Assembly: GCA_030620115.1 (NCBI GenBank)
Contig: JAUXFG010000002.1
Coordinates: 4,855 to 68,854 of the forward strand
Origin: Candidatus Fermentibacterota bacterium
Lineage (GTDB): Bacteria > JAFGKV01
DNA: 64,000 nucleotides
Reading direction: 5' to 3'
The position numbers were made by a program, and so were the translations under genes. The notes below the pieces were generated by a model, which had not been told where the DNA came from, did no database searches, and saw only the letters and a program-made list of their open reading frames with translations. Of the stretch, positions 34,379 to 40,990 are shown piece after piece. Every line of letters begins with the position of its first letter. Positions within the stretch are counted from its first letter, which is position 1.

Positions 34379-34430
34379 GCAAATGGGGCAAATGGGGGAC
34401 GTTGCTGAAATTAGGACTTTCTTGGGGGCG
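34379..34430 (+). repeat. Family D solo end (GGGGGACGTTGCTGAAATTAGG)
   Basis: Reads GCAAATGGGGCAAATGGGGG, then ACGTTGCTGAAATTAGGACT, then TTCTTGGGGG. This is the left terminus found complete at 40538 and, inverted, at the right end of the element at 39529-39660. No partner end is nearby, so it is a solo remnant. Confidence 0.75.
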
Positions 34431-34583
34431 GGTTGCATGTTAGATCGGGTCCATGCCTAGATCATCACGGATAGACGCGCCCGGCGCCCTGCACTCCGCC
34501 GGCAGTCGGATCTTCGATATTGGCTCCTGGCGAAGTCCGATATATCTTGGCATCGATGGATTGGGGCTTGTCCAGGAATAACC

Positions 34584-34680
34584 TTGACTCGGACTTCTCA
34601 CCAACTATCTGCTGGCAGCGTCGGATCTGGCAGCGCCTGCTTTCCGCCAGCTGACGGACTTCGTCAGCCTCCTCGATCGG
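34584..34680 (-). repeat. Family A repeat, truncated copy 4
   Basis: One end (TGACTCGGACTTCTCACC) and about 80 bp of interior are present, including GCCTGCTTTCCGCCAGCTG, which matches the reverse complement of copy 3 at 49236-49402. The other end is missing and the sequence runs into GGGTCGG repeats and then family B. Confidence 0.65.
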
Positions 34681-34734
34681 CCGGCTGGCTGCTGGGTCGG
34701 GCTGGGTCGGGGTCAACGGGCTCGGTCGCGGTCA

Positions 34735-34850
34735 GATCTTTAATGTTTAATATTCGAGATCCTCGGCTTCTCCTCTCATCTTTAATTGTTTCTATTGGCT
34801 GGTGATGTGCCCCGATATGTCTTGCCATCGATGGCTTTGTTACCGGTGTA
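34735..34850 (+). repeat. Family B repeat, copy 2
   Basis: Same order of words as at 25731-25845: GATCTTTAATGTTTAATATT, CGAGATCCTCG, TCATCTTTA, then GATATGTCTTGCCATCGATG and GCTTTGTT. It again lies next to a family A piece. Confidence 0.7.
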
Positions 34851-34947
34851 TTGATGCACTGATGCCCAGAGCACATCAGAGATCATTGCCAAAGAGGCAT
34901 AGATCTAATCACAAGTTGACTCGATATCTTCGCCTTCTACCATCCGT

Positions 34948-35040
34948 GAAGTCCTATCTGATGAAGATCGCGTATCCCCCGAACATCAGGATCGTTGCCC
35001 GCTAAATCTCTAGTAAATCCATGGATTTACTAGAGATTTA
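34948..35040 (+). repeat. Family C repeat, copy 1, with perfect 38-bp palindrome
   Basis: A 93-bp unit: GAAGTCCTATCTGATGAAGA, then ATCGCGTATCCCCCGAACAT, and at 35003-35040 a perfect 38-bp palindrome whose half is TAAATCTCTAGTAAATCCA. The second copy (43423-43515) has the same length and an identical palindrome. The upstream 55 bp are nearly identical too. Confidence 0.88.
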
Positions 35041-35126
35041 TCCCAGCACCGAAACGGACCGGGGTCAGTATTCTGTATTGATGTCAAGTCGCCCGATTCT
35101 GGACATTATGCCGTGCGTGAGAATTT

Positions 35127-35927
35127 AGGGGACGTTGGTGCAGAAAGTGCTTGAGGCAGGAAAGACGAGGCTGATATTCGGAGCATTGTGGCAAGAGGAC
35201 CACGTTGGGACTGCCCCGGAACACTCCACTCCACCGGTTGTCGGATCTCCGACATGTAATGGCTCATAGCATCGACCGGCTGAAGATATTTCGGGCAAAG
35301 AAGGACTATGAAGATTTCCTTGATCGATTGGAGATCATAGTCGAAGACGACAAGCTTCGTGTGTATGCGTGGGCTCTTATTCCGAATCACACACATCTCC
35401 TAGTTCGCAGTGGTCCGAAGCCCTTGTCTGCAGCCATGCGCAAATTGATGACCGGGTATGCGGTATCGTACAATCTGCGGCGCAAACGTCACGGGCATGT
35501 ATATGGTCGGAGGTATTGGGACTCCGACGTCGGAAGGAGCGGATGGCATCGGACAGCCGCATCTTGGGGAGCGGGGAGTTTGTAGAAGCGATGCTGCGTG
35601 ATGTTGAGGAACGACAAGCCGACAGCCTGAGGTTGCGACGCGCTGGAATCGGCCTCCACGAGATAGTGGAGGCGGTAGCGAGGCATCGTGGATTAGAGGA
35701 AGAAGAGGTCATTTCCGGAGGACGACGGGTCATAACTGAAGCGCGCAACGACATATGTCAGTTGGCAGTGAAGCGACTCGGGTACAGCGGAGCGGAAGTT
35801 GCCCGTCATCTTGGCGTGACGACATCGTGTGTCAATAGACACGTGGCAACGGGTGAGATGAGTTTCGTAGCCCAATCGATTATAGATTCATGGTCATCAT
35901 AATGCACTTTCTGTAACAACGTCCCCT
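35127..35927 (+). mobile_element. RAYT-like transposon unit with inverted ends
   Basis: An 801-bp unit bounded by AGGGGACGTTGGTGCAGAAA (left, 35127) and, reading inward from the right end (35927), AGGGGACGTTGTTACAGAAA. The inverted ends match at 21 of 24 positions. It contains one decayed Y1-type transposase gene whose stop codon lies one base before the right end. Y1/RAYT enzymes use a tyrosine and an HUH motif to move hairpin-ended DNA; the long perfect-like inverted ends here are more extended than a typical REP. Confidence 0.78.
35205..35902 (+). pseudogene. Y1_Tnp (REP-associated tyrosine) transposase, internally deleted and frameshifted
   Basis: The first frame (to about 35530) reads VGLPRNTPLHRLSDLRHV, and then the HUH metal motif in IPNHTHLLVR. 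The segment AMRKLMTGYAVSYNLRRKRHGHVYGRRYWD follows, which is the end of the catalytic domain. The second frame resumes at ERMASDSRILGSGEFVEAML and runs to LGYSGAEVARHLGVTTSCVN, a DnaA-like helix-turn-helix. Family members carry about 100 more residues between these parts, so a deletion plus frameshift has killed the gene. Early start-proximal sequence also looks degraded (TGGACTGCCCCGGAAC region). Confidence 0.8.
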
Positions 35928-36204
35928 GAAGTCAAATGGCTGGCGATATGGGGTGGGTACTGTCGGCTGTCCTCTCCTTCCGCTGCCTGTAGGTGCGGGG
36001 TCGGATTGCCTTTCGGGGCCGGCGGCACGACCCATTCTGAAGGGGTTGTAGTTCTCGGAGTACTAGCATAATTTGGTAGGCTTCTGTTCGCAGCGGCCGG
36101 TTGGCTGTGGTACACTCAACGCGGTTGACCCGCCCTCCAGCCTTTGCAGAAAGATGCCCTGTCGTGGCTTAACGCTGCCACCACCTTTGCCGAGGAGGTC
36201 CCCC

Positions 36205-39200
36205 ATGCGCGCCGTCTTATTCGCTCTGGTTGTCGCGTTGCTCGTGAGCATCGCGGGCACTTCCATCGCCCAGCCCTCGTTGACCTTGGTACCTCCGGAT
36301 CCGCAGGCCGACAGTTATTTCGGCCGCCGCCTTTGTACCCTCGGCTACTTCGGCGGTGATCCTTCCGGTGATGGGGTGGTTGATCTGATCGTGACCGCCG
36401 AAAATCAGACCGCCGGTGCAGATGCGTCAGGGGCCGTCTTCCTGTTCGACGGCGCCACCGGAGCGCCCCTGTGTGCCTTTCGCTCGGATAACGCCGAGAC
36501 GTGGGGAAACTTCGGGCACTCGGTCGGGGAAGTTCCGGATGCCAACGGCGACGGATACGACGATTTCATCGTCGGTGCCTGGCGGGAAGACCATTCCGGA
36601 ATCACCAACGCCGGCAGGGTCTACGTCTTCGATGGGGATGTCGATGCGCCCGTCTACACCCTGGTATCTCCCAACCCCGAAAGCGATGGGCGGTTTGCCT
36701 GGTCAGCGGGCTTCGCAGGCGACGTGAACAATGACGGCGACCCCGACATCGTGGTGGGGGCCTACATCGAGGACGGTGGGGCCTCAAATTCCGGTCGCGC
36801 CTATGTCTTCGATGCCCAGACAGGCACGCTGCTGTGGACGTTGGTCTCGCCGAATCCCGAGGACACCGGCAGATTCGGCGATTCTGTCGCGGGCGCCGGC
36901 GATATCGATGACGATGGGTTCGATGATGTGATCATCGGAGCCAATTCCGAAGACGGCGGCACGTTCGAGGCAGGCCGCGCCTATGTGTTCGGTGGGCAGA
37001 CCGGTTCCCTGATCCATACCCTCGTCTCTCCCAATCCTTCCATCAACGGCCTCTTCGGTGTGGCAGTGTCTGGCGTGGGCGACGTCGACAATGACGGTTA
37101 CGACGACGTGATCGTAGGAACGCAAGAAGCCCCCGGTGGGCTCTTGGGGGCAGGCAGGGCCTATGTGTTCAGCGGGCAGACCGGCTCGCTTCTCCACACC
37201 CTGGTCTCGCCCAATCCCGTGGAGTGGGGGTTCTTCGGTTCCGGTGTCATTGGGACCGGCGACATGAACAGTGATGGTCGGCCTGACATGGTCATCTCCG
37301 CCTCAACGGAGGACGGCGGCGCCACCGATGCCGGCAGGGTCTACGTGTTCAGCGGGATCGATGGCTCTCTCCTCAGGACCTTTGTCTCTCCCAATCCCGA
37401 AGTGGACGGCACCTTCGGTGCTTCCATCGCATCCGTACCCGATGTGAACAGCGACGGCTGCCCTGACCTGATGGTCGGTGCCTCCTACGAGGACGGCGGC
37501 GATAGCGACACCGGCAGGGCCTACTTGCTCAGCGGCAGCGACGGGGCACTGCTGTCCACCTTCGTATCGCCCAATCCGGAGAGTGGCGGAGACTTCGGCA
37601 CCTCGGTATCCTCCATCGGAGATCTGAATGGCGATGGGTTTGCTGATGCTTTGGTCGGCGCCCGTCTAGAGGACGGCGGCGCGGCCAATGCGGGGAGGGC
37701 CTACGTGTTCAGCGGCGCCGACGGCGCTCTCATCCATCCCATCGGGTCGCCCACCCCCGAGGCGAACGGGTTCTTCGGGCATGCCGCGTTCTCCGTGGGC
37801 GATGCCACGGCGGATGGGCTGGATGACTTCGTGATCGGCACCTACTACGAGGATGGCGGCGGGGTTCTGGACGCCGGCAGGGTCTACTTCTTCGACGGCG
37901 ATCTGGACGCCCCGCGGCTCACCTTGATCTCGCCCAATGCCCAGACCAACAGCCGTTTCGGCTGCGCGGCAGCCGGCGCGGGCGATGTCGACAATGACGG
38001 CGATCCCGATATTGTCGTCGGCGCCTACGGCGAGACGGTCGGCGGTTCCACCGCTGCTGGACGGGTCTATCTCTTCGATGCGGGCACCGGCGCCTTGGTG
38101 CGGACGTTGGTCTCGCCGAACCCCGAATATGCCGGTCGGTTCGGATGGTCGGTCGCCGGGACCGGCGATGTCGACGACGACGGCTACGACGACGTGGTCA
38201 TCGGCGCAGATAGCGAGGACGGCGGTGCCGGCGGGGCCGGCAGAGCGTATGTGTTCAGCGGGCAGACCGGCGGCGTGCTCTACACCCTGGTTTCTCCGAA
38301 CCCGGTTGGCAGCGGCGGGTTCGGCTCGCACGTGTCGGGAGCGGGCGACGTCGACGATGACGGATACGCCGACGTGATCGTCGGAGCCTCGGAGCCCCCC
38401 GGAGGGCTCTCAGGGGCCGGCAGAGCCTATGTGTTCAGCGGGCAGACCGGGAGCATCCTCTACACCCTGGTCTCGCCGAACCCGGAGGAGTGGGGCTCCT
38501 TCGGAGCTTCGGCCGCCTGCGTAGGCGACATCGACAATGACGGCTACGATGACGTGGTCGTGGGAGCGGGCGGAGAGAGCGGAGGAGAATCGGCGTCGGG
38601 GCGAGTCTACGTGTTCTCCGGTTCCACGGGGAATCTCCTGGCAACCCTTGTCTCGCCTGCCCCCGAGGAGGGCGGCCATTTCGGTGCGGCGGTGGCGGGG
38701 ATCGGCGATCGCGACGGCGACGGGTTTGACGACTTGATGATCGGGGCGCTCTACGAGGACGGAGGCGCCACGGATTCAGGACGAGCGTATGTCTACAGCG
38801 GCACGGTCGTACCGGTCGAACTGGCTCTGTTTGAGGCATTCCCGACAACGGACAGGGCAGTATCGCTGCGATGGACCACCGCCAGCGAACAAGATAACCT
38901 TGGCTTCTTGATCTACCGGGCTGACGGAGAGCATGCACCGCGGCGTCTCATTACCTCGGACATAATACCGGGCGCAGGCACCTCCTCAGCCACGAACTCC
39001 TACGAGTATGTGGACCATGTGCCGGGCCCCGGAACCTATCTCTACTGGCTCGACCAGGTGGACATGGGCGGTGCGACCACGACCTATGGGCCCATCCGTG
39101 CAGTCGTGAAACCCGACGGCCTGGCCATCGATGGGCTTCGGCCGAACCCGGCGATTCGAGACGTCCGTGTCACGCTCATGATCCCCGACGACGCGTCGAC

Positions 39201-39384
39201 GCCTGCATGCCTGGCGCTGTACGACTTCGCAGGCCGGGAGGTCGTGATCCTTCGGGATGATCTCGTCAGTGGTGTCCACGAGATCGAGTGCGCGATCCCG
39301 GATGACATCGCCGCGGGCGCCTACCGGATGATGGTCCGGACTGACAAGAGCGCGGCAGCACTGCCGTTGGTCATCGCCAGGTAG
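36205..39384 (+). CDS. Secreted FG-GAP repeat protein, 14 repeats, with C-terminal sorting-type domain
   Basis: A 1059-residue protein from ATG 36205, which has GAGGAGGT upstream and a clean signal peptide (MRAVLFALVVALLVSIAG); an open frame extends 44 codons further upstream without support. Fourteen FG-GAP repeats of about 62 residues follow, each with an FG or similar turn and a calcium-loop motif such as DVDDDGYDDVVIGA, interrupted by conserved LVSPNPE. Fourteen suggests two seven-bladed integrin-type propellers. After residue 870 come a beta-sandwich (VSLRWTTASEQDNLGFLIYRA) and a terminal module (LRPNPAIRDVRVTLMIPDDAS...LYDFAGREV) like FCB secretion tails. It is likely a calcium-binding surface or extracellular protein; the ligand is unknown. 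Confidence 0.88.
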   Translation: MRAVLFALVVALLVSIAGTSIAQPSLTLVPPDPQADSYFGRRLCTLGYFGGDPSGDGVVDLIVTAENQTAGADASGAVFLFDGATGAPLCAFRSDNAETWGNFGHSVGEVPDANGDGYDDFIVGAWREDHSGITNAGRVYVFDGDVDAPVYTLVSPNPESDGRFAWSAGFAGDVNNDGDPDIVVGAYIEDGGASNSGRAYVFDAQTGTLLWTLVSPNPEDTGRFGDSVAGAGDIDDDGFDDVIIGANSEDGGTFEAGRAYVFGGQTGSLIHTLVSPNPSINGLFGVAVSGVGDVDNDGYDDVIVGTQEAPGGLLGAGRAYVFSGQTGSLLHTLVSPNPVEWGFFGSGVIGTGDMNSDGRPDMVISASTEDGGATDAGRVYVFSGIDGSLLRTFVSPNPEVDGTFGASIASVPDVNSDGCPDLMVGASYEDGGDSDTGRAYLLSGSDGALLSTFVSPNPESGGDFGTSVSSIGDLNGDGFADALVGARLEDGGAANAGRAYVFSGADGALIHPIGSPTPEANGFFGHAAFSVGDATADGLDDFVIGTYYEDGGGVLDAGRVYFFDGDLDAPRLTLISPNAQTNSRFGCAAAGAGDVDNDGDPDIVVGAYGETVGGSTAAGRVYLFDAGTGALVRTLVSPNPEYAGRFGWSVAGTGDVDDDGYDDVVIGADSEDGGAGGAGRAYVFSGQTGGVLYTLVSPNPVGSGGFGSHVSGAGDVDDDGYADVIVGASEPPGGLSGAGRAYVFSGQTGSILYTLVSPNPEEWGSFGASAACVGDIDNDGYDDVVVGAGGESGGESASGRVYVFSGSTGNLLATLVSPAPEEGGHFGAAVAGIGDRDGDGFDDLMIGALYEDGGATDSGRAYVYSGTVVPVELALFEAFPTTDRAVSLRWTTASEQDNLGFLIYRADGEHAPRRLITSDIIPGAGTSSATNSYEYVDHVPGPGTYLYWLDQVDMGGATTTYGPIRAVVKPDGLAIDGLRPNPAIRDVRVTLMIPDDASTPACLALYDFAGREVVILRDDLVSGVHEIECAIPDDIAAGAYRMMVRTDKSAAALPLVIAR

Positions 39385-39423
39385 CGGCATCGCGACCCAG
39401 ATCAGCACGACCTCATCCTCGGC

Positions 39424-39451
39424 GGTGAGGGGGCTAATCGGCCCCCTCACC
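39424..39451. terminator. Hairpin terminator after the FG-GAP gene
   Basis: An 11-bp perfect stem GGTGAGGGGGC / GCCCCCTCACC with a 6-base loop (TAATCG), 40 bp after the stop codon and followed by GTTTCGT. A good intrinsic-terminator candidate, although the T-tract is short. Confidence 0.72.
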
Positions 39452-39495
39452 GTTTCGTCCTGCCTCGCATCGCGAGTGGAAGATGGGCACAAGTG

Positions 39496-39520
39496 GGGTC
39501 AGGGTACCAGGAAGAAGTCA
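39496..39520 (+). repeat. Family F end, solo copy
   Basis: GGGGTCAGGGTACCAGGAAG followed by AAGTCA, identical to the start of the repeat at 42595. The rest of family F is missing; a family D derivative begins eight bases later. Confidence 0.7.
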
Positions 39521-39528
39521 ACGGGGGC

Positions 39529-39660
39529 AAATGGGGGACGTTGCTGAAACTCGATCAATCGTCGGTCAGCAAGGCCGCTCGGCAGGGAGAGCAACTCTGC
39601 CGGGAGCTGGGAGTCACGCTTGAGCCCCAAGAGTCCTAATTTCAGCAACGTCCCCCATTT
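39529..39660 (+). mobile_element. Family D internal-deletion derivative (132 bp)
   Basis: Inverted ends AAATGGGGGACGTTGCTGAA(A) and its reverse complement flank only the last 30 or so codons of a RAYT-like protein (LLKLDQSSVSKAARQGEQLC, then RELGVTLEPQES). At the left junction the terminus word GTTGCTGAAA merges into the same word that stands within the coding sequence at 40538-40826. The element is therefore explained by a deletion between two direct copies of that word. Confidence 0.78.
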
Positions 39661-39685
39661 TTTATCCTAAGAACGATTGAGCCCC

Positions 39686-39705
39686 AGGGTGAGAAGTCCG
39701 GGCTA
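39686..39705 (-). repeat. Family A right-end fragment
   Basis: AGGGTGAGAAGTCCGGGCTA, the right terminus of family A, without its interior or left end. It lies 35 bp upstream of the hicAB promoter. Confidence 0.6.
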
Positions 39706-39720
39706 ATACTTCGAGGTTAC

Positions 39721-39768
39721 GATTGCAATCAGTTTTAGCTTGCATTTGCAAACATTCTATGTTATCAT
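39721..39768 (+). promoter_or_regulatory. hicAB promoter and candidate operator (near-leaderless)
   Basis: TTGCAT (39740-39745) and TATCAT (39763-39768) are spaced by 17 bp, and the ATG of hicA is at 39776, so the predicted transcript would have almost no leader. Two inverted repeats overlap or adjoin the -35 box: GATTGCAATC (39721-39730) and TTGCA-TT-TGCAA (39740-39751). HicB proteins with a ribbon-helix-helix tail repress their own promoter, so these are candidate operators. Confidence 0.45.
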
Positions 39769-39775
39769 TCCATTC

Positions 39776-40030
39776 ATGAATGTGAAGCACAGAAAAACAC
39801 TTGCAGCTATCTACACAGATCCGATAAACGGCAATATTGAATGGGGCAGGATTGAAGCTCTTTTTCTCCATCTTGGTTGTCGAGTCATTGAAGGAACCGG
39901 TTCAAGTGTTACCTTTGAGAAAGATGGCATCCGGTCTTATTTTCACCGACCACATCCTGCCAAGGAAGCACTCAGATACCGCGTCAAAGATGCCCGTGCA
40001 TTTCTTACAACCCTAGGAGTCAAGCCATGA
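39776..40030 (+). CDS. hicA: HicA toxin (mRNA interferase)
   Basis: An 84-residue protein beginning MNVKHRKTLAAIYTDPINGNIEWGRIEALFLHLG, exactly the pattern of longer HicA-family proteins. The catalytic histidine lies in the GSSVTFEKDGIRSYFHRPHP segment of the double-stranded-RNA-binding-like fold. HicA cleaves mRNA and tmRNA to stop growth when HicB is lost. Its TGA overlaps the hicB ATG. No Shine-Dalgarno sequence is present before the start. Repeat elements flank the module on both sides. Confidence 0.9.
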   Translation: MNVKHRKTLAAIYTDPINGNIEWGRIEALFLHLGCRVIEGTGSSVTFEKDGIRSYFHRPHPAKEALRYRVKDARAFLTTLGVKP

Positions 40031-40362
40031 AGGGAATAAGCTACAAAGGCTACTCTGCCCACATAGAATTCGACCCGGAGGATCGCATTCTTGTTGGTCA
40101 CATCATCGGCATACGCGATGTCGTTGGCTTCCACGGAAAATCTGTAAAGGAGCTTGAGAGAGCCTTTCATGAAGCCGTTGATGATTATCTCGCAGCGTGT
40201 AGGGAGCTTGGTCAAGAACCCAATAAGCCCTATTCCGGTAACCTTATGCTGCGGGTCCCAACTGAAGTTCATGCTGCTGTTGCAGCAGCCGCCGAAGCCA
40301 ATGGGAAGAGTATCAATCAATGGGCAGCTAGAGTTCTTGCGTCAGCAAGTCATGCTCATTGA
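40027..40362 (+). CDS. hicB: HicB antitoxin
   Basis: A 111-residue antitoxin. The N-terminal partial RNase H-like fold reads MKGISYKGYSAHIEFDPEDRILVGHIIGIRDVVGFHGKSVKELERAFHEAVDDYLAACRELG. The C-terminal ribbon-helix-helix, NLMLRVPTEVHAAVAAAAEANGKSINQWAARVL, should bind operator DNA. It blocks HicA and represses the pair. The ATGA overlap with hicA supports coupled translation. Both genes look intact, unlike most of the surrounding accessory DNA. Confidence 0.93.
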   Translation: MKGISYKGYSAHIEFDPEDRILVGHIIGIRDVVGFHGKSVKELERAFHEAVDDYLAACRELGQEPNKPYSGNLMLRVPTEVHAAVAAAAEANGKSINQWAARVLASASHAH

Positions 40363-40990
40363 CAAATGGAAAGGTCTGCAATACTGCGCTGTAACGAGGG
40401 GAACCGGGCTTGCATATTTGGTGAAACGATTGAATTCCTAATAATTGGCATTGGCTCATGACGAGCCCTGATGTTTCTGTGGATTTCGGCCTGTGAACGC
40501 GTGGGGTCCGCATTCCGTAACGGGCAAATGGGGGACGGCAAATGGGGGACGTTGCTGGAATTAGGACTTTCTTGGGGCGGGCGACTTGGGCTTTTGACGT
40601 GTTGGTAGAGGACATCTACGGAGGTGGAAAATCGAGACCACAAGCCAAGGCACGCAGTCTGTTCTGTTACTGGGCGACTCGCGAGCTGGGGATAACAGCG
40701 ACAGTTGCTGAAACTCGATCAATCGTCGGTCAGCAAGGCCGCTCGCCGGGGAGAGTATCTCTCCCGGGAACTGGGAGTCACGCTTGAGCCCCAAAAGTCC
40801 TTATTCCAGCAACGTTCCCCATTTGCCCTCATTTGCCTTGAACTACCTATCCGACGAGCTAGCGATATACAAGCGTTTATTCCCTGAGATCTGTGAAAAA
40901 GTCCAAAGACCAATGCGGAATGCTGACCCCCGATCACGATCACGGATTCTTCGAATCAGCCGCGAGGGAAAGGTCGACCGTGCTCTCGTG
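40363..40990. other. Intergenic region holding the larger family D element
   Basis: About 630 bp between hicB and the convergent secreted protein gene. It contains the element at 40538-40826; the remaining sequence shows no feature I can support. Confidence 0.5.
40538..40826 (+). mobile_element. Family D element carrying a transposase C-terminal remnant (289 bp)
   Basis: The inverted ends of about 39 bp begin GCAAATGGGGGACGTTGCTG (left) and, reading inward from the right, GCAAATGGGGAACGTTGCTG. Inside, one frame reads AKARSLFCYWATRELGITAT and then shifts to LLKLDQSSVSKAARRGEYLS. Together these form the C-terminal helix-turn-helix of a RAYT-like transposase with a frameshift. A short extra copy of GCAAATGGGGGAC precedes the left end. 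Confidence 0.8.

Larger units (their letters stand above)
34361..35126. other. Gene-free repeat cluster after the RND operon
   Basis: About 770 bp made almost entirely of repeat pieces: a solo family D end (34379-34430), a diverged family B piece (34506-34570), a truncated family A copy (34584-34680), family B copy 2 (34735-34850) and family C copy 1 (34948-35040). No supported gene. Confidence 0.7.

Noticed and set aside
34948-35040. The 38-bp palindrome as an intrinsic terminator
   Set aside because: It is AT-rich and not followed by a T-tract, and it recurs at an unrelated site as part of a longer repeat.
36073-36204. Extension of the FG-GAP protein by 44 N-terminal residues
   Set aside because: The extension lacks an RBS and would bury the signal peptide, whereas ATG 36205 follows GAGGAGGT.
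37666-38331. A 221-codon minus-strand open frame inside the FG-GAP gene
   Set aside because: It is the periodic shadow of the GC-rich repeats, with EHIRSAG-like words recurring only because the sense strand repeats.
39529-40826. The repeated GGGGGACGTTGCTGAAA words as a CRISPR array
   Set aside because: There are only a few copies, in inverted pairs with irregular distances, and they contain transposase codons rather than spacers.
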